Of a DNA stretch of 64,000 bases, positions 1-12,844 are shown in pieces (positions within the stretch are counted from its first letter, which is position 1; each line of letters opens with the position of its first letter). Under the pieces are notes generated by a model. That model was not told where the DNA came from and did no database searches. It worked only from the letters and a program-made list of their open reading frames with translations. The stretch is from Sindora glabra (Eukaryota > Streptophyta > Magnoliopsida > Fabales > Fabaceae). The translations under genes and the position numbers were made by a program. The stretch is taken from the NCBI GenBank assembly GCA_020226215.1, contig CM035230.1, positions 3,805,501-3,869,500 of the forward strand. Direction: 5' to 3'.

Positions 1-640
1 GTATGAGAAAAACTAATTTGTAAGCGAGTTACTCAAGGAGTTCATTTCAAAACCCTATATTGGTTAGTCATGGGTCTAGAATTTTTTTGAGGTATCAAAT
101 GATTAATAAAACTCATGAAAGCCTTTTTTCTTACCCTTCTATATGTTAGGAGATTCATAGCCAAATTTGGTAGCAATCAGAGCTCATTTGGATATCAATA
201 AAATTTTCTATTTCAAGTGCTTTAATGCTACTTTGGTTCTGGCCCTGTCTAATTGGTCTCGGGTTTCCTTTTATTTGACCCATCAAATGAATGAGAAAAC
301 TTATGAAACTTTAACGATATGATATTTATGATGTTAGCAAGTTTGTGTAAAAATTTCGTGGCAATTGAAGGTGATTTGGTTACCCAAATGGTAGTATTAT
401 TTGGATTGCTCTGATGTAATCCAAAACTGTGTAAGCTTAAGTTCTTATTTTTAATTCACTAGTGAACTCATGAAATTAGTTGTACAACCTTGATTTTTTT
501 CTTCTTTAGGATGTTAAAAATGTTATGACAAAGTTTGGTATCAAATAGCTTCTATTTGATTGATGAAAAGAGGGATAGGATTGCTAATATTGTTATGCTA
601 TCTTGTTTTATATTCCTAATGGGTTCGGGTTAATTAGTCC
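1..640 (+). repeat. Decayed Tekay-like LTR fragment
   Basis: No coding. A motif with 'CTCATGAAA' or a variant recurs near 110, 297 and 467, roughly every 170-190 bases. Each is followed by a phrase like 'CCAAATTTGGTAGCAATC'. The reverse complement of this phrase resembles the stretch near 5650 ('TTGCTACCAAATTTCTC'), inside the Tekay-type LTR at 4203-7124. I infer an old fragment of the same LTR superfamily in the opposite orientation, cut by the window edge. The boundary near 640 is approximate. Confidence 0.45.
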
Positions 641-1794
641 CTATAAAGATATTTGTGCCATTTAATTATTGTATTTTTTGCAATATTATGTTAGGAATAT
701 AAAAAGAAAGTTTCAAACCATAATACTTATGCAAACTTTCTTGAAATACTTGGGAACCTCTAAAGGAAGTATTAAGATTGCCTATGACACATTGAGATGT
801 AATACATAAAACACTTATGGCATGGTGGATATTTGATTATGCACTTGAAAATGGATAAAATGGTTAATGCATTGACATCCCATTATTGTTTATTGTGAAT
901 TGAGAGGGAGGAGATATAACATCATTTGCAAAGAAGGAGAGGAATGGTTAGTAGTAGAGGGAAAAGGTTAGTGGCCTTAGGCTAAAAGAAGCAAGAGATA
1001 AGGTTGGACTGAAGGTATAAGGCAACTTGTGTATATCTATGATTGCTATTTCTATAACTACACAATATAAATAAAGATATCTGATTGAGGAATTGTTCAT
1101 ATATTACTAAATAGGCATTTGATCAGAATGAGAAATTCATTTTCCTAATTAAGGATTTCCTAAGTAGATAAGGAATAGTCATTCACTGAGTATATTTTAT
1201 ACTCCTTTTTATTAAATTGAAATTGTAGGTATTAAACATGGATTTTTGGGAGAGTACTAATACTTATAGAGGATACTTTATGACACTCCATGGAACCTTT
1301 GAAATAGTATTTTGTTTTGAAATTTGGATTACCTATATAGGAGTTAGAATATGGTATAGTGTAGACTTTTAGCCCATAATTTCTAAGCCTAATGCTTTTG
1401 TAGTATTTTATTTTCATAGAATCTTACCTCCGGAAGGCGCTGTCGATAATAGCATTAGTTCTTCTTCTATTGAGTTTAATCCAGAGGAGGAAGATTCTAA
1501 TAGACTATACTACATTCCTATATTTTTGTTTGTATTTTATATATATTACACTAGTATGTACACTTTTGTTATCTGTATATATATACTTATCTGAATAGAT
1601 ACATAGTTTATTTTGCATGTAATTTCATATTGTGTAGATTGGTTACTATTTTTTGAAAGGCCTTAAGGAATATTATAGGCTTATAAAGATATTTATTTAG
1701 GAAGCTAGCACTATTTAGGTATCTTTACACTAGTCATGACAATTATAAAATAGGTCATGACAAATATGGTCAAATCTTGTTATAAAAAATTAAT
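641..1794. other. No gene recognised
   Basis: AT-rich sequence without a recognisable gene or terminal repeat. The only local peculiarity is a short GC/CpG pocket near 1424-1455, in a plus-strand frame open for about 50 codons that reads PPEGAVDNS and then an acidic run. It looks like a remnant of coding sequence, but I cannot name it. Confidence 0.4.
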
Positions 1795-2290
1795 GAATTT
1801 TCTTTATAATGGCAAGATCTTTAGTTGCATCTTCGTTAGCCTTCATTTAGTTTGTCAAAGCTAGAACTTTTGTAAAGTAATCATTGATGCTCTCTTGATT
1901 ACTCATTTATGGAAGCTCAAATTGCTTCTTCAAGGTTTGAAGCTACACTTTCTTCATCTTGTTAGCCATTTGTAGCATTTTTCCAAGATTTCCCATGCTT
2001 TCTTGAAGGTTTTAGCACCAATAATATTTTCAATGATCATGCTATCAACATTCAAATGAATGAAGTAAAGAGCCTTACAATCTTTCTTCTTACTTTTAAG
2101 ATAGGCCTTTTTCTTAGCTTTAGAATCTCCTTCACCATTTTCTACGAATCCTTTAGTTAAAACATCTAAGACTTCTTGATAACCATAGAGTGTCTTCATT
2201 TCAATGCTCTATTTATCAAAGTTCTTACCATCCAAGAGTAGAAAAGAAGCATGAAAAGACTACTTAAATTTGCCATGATCAAACCTTGCT
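1795..2290 (-). pseudogene. Ty1/copia gag (UBN2-type) remnant
   Basis: Part of the Gag polyprotein of a Ty1/copia retrotransposon, which forms the virus-like particle. The clearest segment is the minus frame at 1954-2199. It starts with MKTLYGYQEVLDVLTKGF, contains a lysine-rich stretch, and goes on to AKTFKKAWEILEKCYK. This is the usual layout of the UBN2/copia gag domain. After a frameshift near 1960 the homology continues as LQTLKKQFELP, then SINDYFTKVLALTN, then MKANEDATKDLA, with in-frame stops. Upstream at 2200-2290 a weak N-terminal match includes DGKNFDKxSIEM. No protease, integrase or RT of this element follows below 1795, so it is an isolated, frameshifted fragment. Confidence 0.75.
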
Positions 2291-2433
2291 TTTTATGTCA
2301 ATATGTTGGAAACATAGGTCACCAAATTTGAATAAAGAATATTAAAGAAGAAGAAGAAATAATAAAAACTACATTTGATCTTTATTCTTTGATCTTCACA
2401 ACATTGTTACACATGATTATCCTTTAAGTTAAT

Positions 2434-4079
2434 TAATGAAAAAAATATTTACTATTTTATTTTTTTCCTATTTTATGTCTTTTAGATGTTATATTTGTTG
2501 AATTTCACCAATTAGGCCTTGTTTTATAATTTGTGATCAATTTTACAATATTATAAATTTATTTGGTAATTGCTAAATTTTGATACTATTTCTATTTTTC
2601 AAATATATCTTGGGCTTTGGATGTTAGATTGAAATAAATTTTATATTGTTGGAAAGCTTAAAGAAAGAACTACAACTTTTATGTTTTGGTCCAAGTTGAG
2701 TTTAGGCATTTTGGAAGTCATCTGTGGTTGAGAAGTTGAAGTTGTGTCTTTATTCTAACTGAGCTTATTTCTGTATTTAAGCTATAACTAGAGCTACAAA
2801 AATTAGATTAACCTAAAACTAAAGCCCAAGTTTTCACAAGACACATGCCTATAATTTTCATGTTTATGGGTTTTCCAAATTACATTGATTTCATGGACAA
2901 AATCTAGTTAGAAGTCAGACCTGTGGGAATTCACTAATGTAACTGTTGGATTTAATTATCTTGTTAAAAATAGGCTTGGACTTCAAAAAATTATGAAAGC
3001 ATTATTATTGTAATCCTAAGAGTCATAAAATCAAAGTCCAATAGGGTTTTAGATTAATTAGATCAAATAAATAGGGGAGAGACTCATTAGACTTTATACT
3101 TTATAGACTATTGAAAATTCAGTAACCATTGGTTTTCTCTCTTTTCTTCTTTTTCAAGCCATGGAAGGCTAAAGACTCTTAGTTGATTCAAGGATTATGA
3201 AGCTTTTCTCTTCAAAGATTATGAGATTTTGATTAGTAATGTTAATTTCCTCTTGTTGATTTTCCTCTTTTTTCAATTATTTATGCTAAATTATTGAAAT
3301 TATGTTAAGTGCTAATTTGGTATAATTAGTACTCAATCTTGTGATTTATATTCTTTTGCTATTTTAATGTGAAATTATAATTAGTTAATCATGGTTTTAC
3401 ATATTGGGATAGAGGGTTAGGAGATTATTTTAGTGGTATCTAATTTAATTTCCTAAATCAATTGAATTCTATATTTAAGTCAATTTCGATCTAGTTTAGG
3501 CGTTATAGCGGTTGCTTAACTCGACTAATCTTAATTAACCAAGCTTTAGATGGTAATCTAGTGTAGGATTCATAGATTATTGCAGGGGTTTTGGATAATT
3601 CAAAGTTAAAAAATTAACTAAAATAATTAAATGTTTTGTGATCTAGGATTAATCTACATTAAGAGTTATCATATCCTTGAATGGACTGTTTTACTCCATT
3701 AGATTACTTTCTGCTTATTGCCTTTGATTTTAGTTATTGACATTGCTTTAATTTCGTATAAACCCCCCCAATTCTGGAATTTGTGTTTTGCATTTTGTTA
3801 TTGGATAATTATATGCAACATACATCATATTACATAACATCTTGTTATAGCGTCCTATTTTAAGTGTATTTACATTCTATTTTGCATATGTTTGCATTAG
3901 TTCTTTGCATTTTTAGTGCATAAATAATTAAAAAATTGTGTAAATATTGTTAGGAATTCATTTAGTAAAAGATAAAATTAAAGGATCATTAGGGGTATGA
4001 CTTGGTTGTGCCACTTTTCTATATTATTTCTTCAGCATATTAGTTTTAACTAATTTGGTGCATTGCAACATATATATCA
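2434..4079 (+). repeat. Athila-type solo LTR, 1646 bp
   Basis: This is the reverse complement of the LTR family at 14698-16320, 24633-26250 and 41935-43580. Shared landmarks are the 'ATATTTACTATTTTA' end (2441) and the 'GCATTGCAACATATA' end (about 4060). Its length equals that of the copy at 41935-43580 exactly. Flanks are TTAAT (2429-2433) and TTGAT (4080-4084), a 4/5 match consistent with an aged 5-bp target duplication. No internal region is attached, so it is a solo LTR formed by LTR-LTR recombination. The canonical TG lies three bases inside the left end. Confidence 0.75.
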
Positions 4080-4202
4080 TTGATCATCCACATTGTCACT
4101 TTCACTTTACATAGAAACACACAACATTCTTTCTTAAAATGATCTATCACACAACATCATCATTTTCAACTTTTGAATTACCTTTTTAACACTAAAGAAA
4201 CA

Positions 4203-7124
4203 TGTTATGACTCAATTCTGGAATGCCATGATTGACATAAAGACACTTAATTAATATTAATATACTAATCAACTATATTTACAAGTCTTCAAGACTTCTT
4301 GATTCATTTACTTTTTTAATTCTATTAAGAATATAAATAGGCATTTATAGAAATAGCATTACTTGCATGTGCATAAAGGAGTTCAAAACATAATTGACAT
4401 ATATAAAAAATATTTATGCAAGAATATAAAATTTTTGAAAAACATAAGTTTATGCATAATTACTATTAAAAGATAAATCCTCTACCTAGGGCATTCAGGT
4501 TACAAACATTTGGAGTCTATAATATAATAACATTCAAAGGGTTTCCTAAGGTGAAAGGAAGTTCTTTATACAGGTGTTAGCCATTACTATGGGATCTAGG
4601 CTCTGTATCTATAAATGAAATACAACAGGAGTGTGAGTATTGAAATACTAAGTGACTAGCTACTTTTTTTAGAAAATTTTCACCATAATATATCAAATAT
4701 ATAACAGTGTAAAAGAAAATAATAATGAATTAAGGCTCTTATGTACCTATTTTAGTTTTTATACAAGTGATTATAAGGTTTGCTAAAGAGAATGACAATA
4801 ATTAATACACAGGTTTCTTCTTATATCTTCAATCTAGCATTATCCTTTGCTACCCGAAGCACAAGGCCACCAACCTTATCCTTCCAACCCTTACTACATC
4901 TGTCCTTCTCTATAAAGGATGCAAATCTCCCCTTATAACTCAGATTCAAGGTGACAAATATCAAGATGGTAACCTTAGCACCAATTACTCATTTCATAAG
5001 GTATAGTCAAAATACCAACTATGTTATAAAATCTTGCCATTCTTATATATATTCACATTTCATCATCACATGACATTATGTCCAAGGTTAATGTATAACT
5101 TTTCTTTTCTAGATAATGACAACATTTAATTCATTTAAATGGCTAGTAATTTATAACTCAAGCATTATCCATGCAACACCAATCTCAATTACTTGCAACA
5201 TTTTTTGTCATGAAGTATCAAATGCTAAACATGTTGGGTAATATGAATACTCTTACAGTTTAGTGCTTGTTGAACTTCCAAATCAATTAAAATTTTTGTC
5301 AAAATTTTATCTAATGCTTCTAATATATTAATAAACATCAAACATAAATTTTCTTATAATTTTCTAACCTTTGGATACTATTCATATTGTACCAAAATTG
5401 TAGAATGCAAGATAGGATAGTGCACGAGCAATTGAAATAAAAGTCTCTTTTTAATATCCAAATTACTTCTAGTTATTAGCAAAATTTTGACACAACATCC
5501 CTAACATGTTAAACAATGAAGAACTTCAATTATTTTATAAAAATTTCACATTAATACCATTCATACAAAACTAAAAACTTAGAATTGCCAATTCTAAGTA
5601 ATTTTGGACTTATTGTGGAAGAGGTACCTTTTATGCATCCAAATCAAATTCAATTGCTACCAAATTTCTCTACAAGGTTACTAACATATTAATAATCAAA
5701 GAACATTAATTATTTTAAATTTTCTCAATCAAATTATGGCATAAATAGTACTAAGCTTCAACACATAAAATTTAGAATTTTGTTTTAAGCTATTCCAAAT
5801 AAATAAAGTTTATACAAACTCACTTTTTATAACTTTAAAATTTTCCAAAAAAATTTCAATTCTCTCTACATGTACTCTAGTACTATTTGTAACATTAAAA
5901 TACCAAAAATTAAAATTTTAACAATTTCTAACTCTTATTTCCATAGAATAATAGAAACATAAATAATCATTACTTGAAAGTTTCATTTCTAAATTCAACA
6001 TAATTATATTGTCATTTCTTAGGGGAAAACTTAATGAATCTTTTTCTACCAATCTTAGTACTAAATTACCAGCATCATATCATTATTTTAACATTTATGT
6101 AGTATTAAAATCATAGCATATAGCACCATAACTTAGTTTAACATCTATAATAGCAAATATCATCAAATGCTTCATCTTTCATGAGAAAACTCAATGGAAT
6201 AAGGGATAATTGTCACTTATCTTAAATTATTGATTCTTTAACTTTTCAAAGACTTTTTAAAGTAGTGAAAGAGTAGCTTCAATAAGATAAACCAAATTTT
6301 AGGAATTTTGAAGAAGAAATTTCCATGAAAACTTAAAGGATATCCTAGGTTACCTTTTAAGAATTTAATGGATCCATTTGGAAAATCTCTTGGGAATTAT
6401 TGGAGGATTGAAAGCCTAATAAAAAACTATAGGAGTGCACTTAGTTTTGGCTAAATAAGAATGGAGAAATTTGTACAAAAATGACCTAAAAGGCTTTATA
6501 AGACCTTATTCAAGCTTCCTCATAAGCTTCCTTTTTATTTTTTTTTTGTTTTTATAAAAATTTTGATGATAAGGCACATGGATGCATAATTTTTCCTAGC
6601 CAAAATAAGAAAATTATTTCTTTAAAATGAATAAAAATTTTCTAAAAATAAAGCTATAGAAAAGTTCACTAACACTTGTCTTTAGTTTTTCACTTATTTA
6701 CTAAATTGCTATTAGCTTCCTTCACAAGTTTAGGCTTAATTTGTGCCTTGTTTTTTATTTCTAAAATCAAATTTAAGCTTAAAAATTAAAATAACTCAGC
6801 CTATTGAACCATGGTGATTTTTTTCAAAGCTAGGCTCAATTTTTAAGTTTTCGAGTTGCTTAGGCCATTTTTAAGCTACCCAAGCCCCTCTAATTTTCTA
6901 TTAGGCATTTGTATAATTTTTCTAAACTTAGTATTGAGTTTTTAATTATGTTTTGACCCATACCAGTGCCTAATACGTTTTCTACAAATATTCTAACTAG
7001 ATGTACTTTCAAACTATCTTTATGATTTACTTGAATTTACTCGATTACTTTACCAGGTTTTTGTTTGGTAAGTTTTTAGTCAAAGTTTCTTCTTGAACTT
7101 TCTTGCTTTATTTAGGATATTATA
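4203..7124 (-). repeat. Tekay-type solo LTR, about 2.9 kb
   Basis: Collinear over its length with the 5' LTR of the Tekay element at 55143-58027: 'TGTTATGACTCAATTCTGGA' here against 'TGTCATGACCTGATTCTT' there at one end, and 'TTACCAGG' then 'AGGATATTATA' against 'TTACCGGG' then 'GGGGTGTTACA' at the other. On the minus strand it would read TGTAACACCCC-like to TCATGACA-like. The flanks AAACA and GGACA differ by two transitions, so they are only a possible target duplication. It contains three to four internal degenerate repeats of about 200 bases ('CTAACATGTTAA' and 'CTAACATATTAATAATC' class). No internal element sequence adjoins it. Confidence 0.75.
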
Positions 7125-9770
7125 GGACACCTCTTTTATAACACTAACAACTAGCTAAAAAACTAACCACTTTAACTAACTAATCATTCAATTAGAACTT
7201 TCTTTTAACTACTTTATCTAACTAACTAAGTAATTACTTAGTTGGGATGTTTTCTTAATATAGAGAGTTTATTCAATAGTTACAAGAGGATTCACTTCAT
7301 TAAATGTAAAACTTACAACATCTTAAATATAGATGCATAATGTTTTTGCCATACACATAGTTGACATGGTAATGTTATTGGGCATTATAAATAACTTGGC
7401 TATTCTAATAAAGGCTTTGATTTAATTCACACATAAGGCATTTGACAAAATGACTAAATATGGTTAAAATTTTGCTTAAATCATTCTCAATAGTTCATGA
7501 CACAACTTAACTCTAGCCAAGGTTTAGGTTGCTTTGTAGTTCTTAGAAAGATAAAATAATCTGGGGTTCTAGCAAATCCCTAAACATAAGATTTAGCAGT
7601 ATAGAGCAAACATGAACCTCAAACATGTGGTTTGTTAAAACCATCTCTAAGATTAGCATGTGAACAAGTCCTAAAGTATTGTCTTTAAAGCCTTTCCTAC
7701 CTTAGTAGATCCTATCACAATAAACAACTTACTAGCTAAAAGCAAATCTAATCTAACTTTACCATTTTAATCCTACATATAGTAAAACTATTAAAGCATT
7801 TTAAAGAAAAGAGAGTTCTATCTTGTGAGTAGAATAATGAGTTAATTGTCAAGAGAGTTATAAGAAATATTTCAACCTTTCTTCATTAGCTAAAAGGCTC
7901 AAAGATAGTTAACCATATAGCTTGTTAATTTTTGATCCTTTAATCTTTTGATTAAATGACTGATAATTCCTATAACCTAAGAAATTTTACCATGTAAGCT
8001 GCATTTATATTGCATTAAAAGTTATAAAATTAACCAAGTCACTAGGTGACATAAAGAATCAATTGTCATCTTATCATTTATCTTCCTTTTCTTTGAGATG
8101 CCTATTTTGGTTAGTGAAGTCAAATACAACCTTGCACATTCTCATATTTTTCATAAACAAGCTCAACATTTCTATATTAGGATATCCCAAAATGCAAGTA
8201 AAGCTCTATAAGAGGCAAATACTAAATTCCCATTTAGATTTATATTCTTACTGTATGAAAATTTATTTCAACAATATTGTATTACATCTAAACCATGGTA
8301 AAGGTCTTAAGATAAAATAATTCACATATTCACTGCTTCCTATATTATTACTTTGAGAGGTGGGTGAAGTACTTGAATAAACTACACAACATTGGCTCAC
8401 ATCTTGTTAACAAAATTTAGAAGATTTAGATGAAGTGCTTGCCTTTTATCTTTTTTCCTTTCAAGGTAGTGGACTAATCATCACAGAGGAACAAAAGAAA
8501 GATACCCACATCTAAGCTTATGTCCATTTGTGTGTTAATATTTATTTAAAAAAAAGAGAGAAAGAAAGAAGAAAATCTTAAATATGTAAGGGTCATATTA
8601 ACTTGAAATACTTTTGTAGATACAAAATGATTAATAGATATAAAAAAATATTAGTGATGTGGTTCAAATGATATATAATACATAATGTTGGCAAGACATA
8701 ATAAACATATCTTATGTCCTTTAGCCTAAGATAAATGCTTGAAACCATATTATTCTATAGATAAATTCTCTAGAGTATAGCATTTCCATAAGTGCATTTT
8801 AATTTAAACCATTTTGGATCATTAGCTATGAATAAGTAATAGGCCTTTAGTTATAGGGATTAACCATATTAGAATCTTGCTTATAATGGCCTATTCTTCC
8901 TCAAAACTCTTGCCATTACTTAACCATATATGATATTAGTCCAAGAGTACAAGAAAGAAAATTTAAGCATATAACTATAAATGGTCAATTTGTTTCTAAA
9001 AGAACAAATATTGTGATGTTATGGCTTAAAACCACAAATTTGTCCATAATAATCCACATATGATGATGATCCACATCTATATGAAACAATTGTTGTTTAA
9101 CATATAACATAATCATTTTACATTCATAATGCTTGCATGATCCCTTTTAAAGTCATCAATAACCATACTTCAATATGATGAAACCCATAATTATATAAGA
9201 TTGTGTTTGTCTCGTAATTAGTGAGAAAGGTATTTTTGGCCATTTAATATGTCATGGCTTATTATTCATTATATGCAACAAAGATACTCTTCATGCTAAA
9301 ATACTAGTGGACCATGATAAGTTATTGCATGTTTAGCATATTAGCTTAGCTATTCATACATATTTAGGATTCATGACATAATGCATGTCATATGCCTATT
9401 AACTACACATCCTAATAATTTGATCCATTTATTATGACATACTCATTCTTCTTCTTCTTTTTTTTTTTTATCAAAGTTGTCTCACTACATCACATACTTT
9501 ATAATTATATAAATTTAGATAATACACTCACATTATGTTATTTTGGAAGGGGAATAAGACACTCTTGAAAAGGCTTGGAAGTGTTATTATGTTGCTTGTG
9601 ATATTTTGAAAAAGTATATTATTACATAATGTTTCACAGGTGACTTTAGGAAGTAGTTCATGATTTTAAAGAAATATTCAAGATCTAAAAACTACACTTA
9701 ATGCTTGGATTACTTAAATGCCTTCAAATACATTTTTTTACCAATAAATTTAATATTGCTATTGCACTTT
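7125..9770. other. No gene recognised
   Basis: AT-rich sequence between two solo LTRs. No open frame with recognisable protein similarity, no terminal repeats and no PBS or PPT were found. A polypyrimidine run lies near 9448-9470. It may hold older decayed repeats, but I cannot assign them. Confidence 0.4.
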
Positions 9771-10288
9771 CATAATGTAACTCCCTTACTTATCAACGCC
9801 TTATTCCTCATTTAATAGATAATTATTGCATATTAATTTGCCTTCTACTCCCAACTACTCGGAAAATCTCAATTTTGTGTATTTCATACAACATGAGAAA
9901 GAGTCATATAATTATACAAAAGTTCAATTTACAAAATATACATCCATCACTTACAAAATTACCAACTATACAATCACTTTTGATATACAACTTCAAAACA
10001 TTATTGTCCCTTATCATGAGAGCCTTTGGAAGCATCACCTGGAATGGTTAGTAACAAAACAGAAAAACATGAGAAACAAAGTTTCCCAGTAGCTAGCTAT
10101 TGCCATAAAAACATATCAAGCCATTCCAGATCCTTAAGCAAATAAAACATACGTTTTGAAATTAAGTAATTATTTATCATCATATTCAATACCATACCAT
10201 TGTAAGAAATATGCACTGCACACAGCAATCATCAAGCCCATTCAAGGACTTATATCAATATCTAGATGGCCATCACAGATAATCGTAC

Positions 10289-10500
10289 CTAGGCCTCATA
10301 TACAGCATCACGCTGTCTTCCCGAGGTACTCTAAAGGCCATAGGCCATAGGCTTCATATACAGCATCACGCTATCTTCTCGGGGAACTCTAAAGGCCATA
10401 GGTACCGCGCACAGCAATTGCATTATCATCCCGGGGAACATTTAGGCCATAGGCCTCATATACAGCATTTCACTGTCTTCCCGGTTGCGCACACAGCTAT
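10289..10500. repeat. Tandem repeat block 1 in C1
   Basis: Three to four degenerate copies of 'GGCCTCATATACAGCATCAC' followed by GCTGTCTTCCCGGGG and a 'GGCCATAGG' spacer, with units of roughly 55-100 bases. The equivalent block in C2 is at 27360-27562. It is richer in CpG than the surroundings. Confidence 0.8.
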
Positions 10501-10884
10501 TTCATACACATTCCATACAATGGCAAAATTTACAGAAAATCATGTAAATAGGAAACAAAGCTTAAGGATAAAGCTAACTACCTTTTACAAGCTTCCAATG
10601 TGATGTTTCCCTTGCCCTCATTTAAGAATTCCTTTACAACTCCCCTTGCCTTTCCAAATGTCACTCCTTAGTCTACATAAAGACATATCATAGATTTTAT
10701 TAGGCCATCATCACTTTCCTTAAACCTCATGTATTCTTTACTCCCTCCACTTAAATAAATGCATACTTAGATGCTCTATATCTTGATTTCAGGCTTTGGA
10801 ATGACACATATGAGCATTAGAAAAGGTTCCGGAGGTAAAACCATGCAAAACATGAAGAATTAAAGCCAAAATGTTCACTTAACA

Positions 10885-11115
10885 AAGAACACGGGGGTCC
10901 CATACCCCGTGTTCAGGGCCGTGTTCCTTACTGGTTCACTTCAGGGCTACTCGACAAAGAACACGTGGGTGAACATGGGCCGTGTTCTACCCCGTGTACC
11001 TTACTGCCCTTCAGTCCTGAGATAAACACGGGGAGTGTCGCACCCCGTGTAGCACACTGATCAGCCTTCGATGAAGAATACGGGGTACAACACGGGCCGT
11101 GTTCTACCCCGTGTA
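10885..11115. repeat. Palindromic tandem repeat block 2 in C1
   Basis: About four units of 60-70 bases. Each is built around self-complementary ACACGGGG ... CCCCGTGT arms, some with an inner ACACGGGCCGTGTTC palindrome. Units are joined by spacers such as CTTACTG and CTTCAGTCCTGAG. Each unit could fold into a hairpin. The block is GC- and CpG-rich within AT-rich DNA. The same block is in C2 at 27951-28191. Confidence 0.9.
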
Positions 11116-12844
11116 CATCACCAGACTTTCAAAAACACAGTCCTTCCTTCTTTTCCACATTCAAGGTTTTGGTTTCTCAAAAGGGAGGCTTTATAATTCA
11201 TAAAAGTCATCCTAATTCCATCATTTTAACCAAGTTCCAAACAAATGATGGCAATAGCACACATGCACCACTTTGCCTCTAAAACCCAAGTGTGTATATC
11301 ATGGTTTTCTTGTTGTTTTTACACCAAACCAAAGCCATAGATTAACATGACAACATCCAAAACACCATTAAATATATTCAAATCATCCTAAACTCAATGT
11401 TTAATCACCCTTGACCACACCAACCTCAAGATTTTAAGAAACTAAGAAGAGTACATTAAAGAGCTCTTAGAGGAGAACATTTTTACCTCTTGGTGCAACT
11501 TGTAAATCCTCACTTGGAGCTCCTCAAACTTAATCAAACTTGAGCTTTTCCTCAATCCAAGCACATCAATGGATAGAGCTTGATGAGAAGAGCAACTTTC
11601 CTTTCTATACCTTAGGTTGAATCTAAGTATTTTTAGGTGAAAAAGCTAAGAGAAACTTTCTCTCTCTTCCTTCTCTCTCTCTCATGTCTTAGACTTCTTT
11701 CATGGAGATTTCTGCAGCTTTTGGAGAAATGGAGAAGAGGGTAGGGCTTTCATGAAGCTTCTAGGGGCATTTTGGTCCTTTTTGAGATTTCCAAGGGTAT
11801 TTTAGTCCTTTTTCACCAATTAGTAAGGCTATTCTTGCCATTATTTTTCTAATAATTCCACTTGTCATGAGTCTATTGGTCACACTAATTAAAATCACAT
11901 ATTGCACCCCAAAATCTTGATTATTCATATTAGATCCCAAATTCTTGATTATTTTCACTTTAACCACACCCGATTCTGTACTTTTGCAATTTAGTCCATA
12001 GGGTTTCTGTCTGTTTAAAATTCCTTACACTGTCAGACTTAGACAACTTCCCCTTTTAGGGTTTTTCCAACCTCCTCTGATCATTTATACTGCTTATGAA
12101 AATAAATTCTTTTCCTTATTATCCTTTTCCTTCAAAATTTCGTTTACCTTTCACTTAAGTTCCTTCAACTAAAAATTCACCCACCAAGCTAATTCAAACG
12201 TGCTCTTCGTTTCTACGACCTTAGAATTTAAAGATTCAAATAATAGAATTAAAAATTCGGGACATTACACATAACATGATTGATTAGAATGGGAGTAAGA
12301 TGCTTTTAGAACCCTTATAATGACATTGCTACATGATTAAACATATATGAGAATTACCTGTATGAATAACTTGTTCTACCATTATTGAATATTGATATTG
12401 GAAGATACATGTTAACATTCACATGCTAATTCATTATCATTATTTTTGTGTGAAGAAACAAATAAATGCAAAGAATATTACTCATCATGGAAGCATATTC
12501 TACAAGAAAACATGAAAAATGGAAATGTTCAAAAATTGTTGGCCACCACATAAGTCAATTAGTATAAAAGCTTAGAAAATCAACTATTTCATCCATAAGA
12601 AAAACTCAAAGCTTCTCAAAGCTTTTCCATCTTAAAGCTTGATAGACAATACCTTACAAAAGGTTAATAAGGAAGGGAAAAAACTTAGGTAATAAGTAAT
12701 ATGCCTCATTAAGATACACTAGGATTTATATTCCATTTGGATAATTACTAACTTAATCTTTAGAGCTTGTGATTCCTTCAATACTTAAAAGCCTAAACAA
12801 TCATTAGCAACATCTTGAAGGTTGAGCAATCCTTGGAATTATTT

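Larger units (their letters stand above)
9776..12269. mobile_element. Solo LTR, family C copy C1 (2494 bp)
   Basis: Starts TGTAACTCCC and ends GGGACATTACA, i.e. TG...CA with the inverted tips TGTAA and TTACA. It is flanked by a perfect 5-bp duplication CATAA (9771-9775 and 12270-12274), which defines both ends to the base. A second copy lies at 26848-29404 in the same orientation. There is no gag or pol, so it is best read as a solo LTR. Long LTRs with TGTAA tips and tandem 'ACACGGGCCGTGT' blocks are typical of Tekay/Del chromoviruses in other plants; that family assignment is inference, and the sense strand is not certain. It carries two internal tandem-repeat blocks. Confidence 0.85.

Noticed and set aside
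8063..8320. Open frame of 85 codons
   Set aside because: Isolated, AT-driven, with no similarity, splice context or neighbours to support a gene.
10885..11115. Regularly spaced palindromic repeats resembling a CRISPR array
   Set aside because: Plant DNA, few units, repeated spacers rather than unique ones, located inside an LTR with a duplicate copy in the window.
9776..12269. Family C as a DNA transposon or Helitron
   Set aside because: TG...CA tips with 5-bp direct duplications in two independent insertions fit an LTR; there are no long terminal inverted repeats and no TC/CTRR ends.
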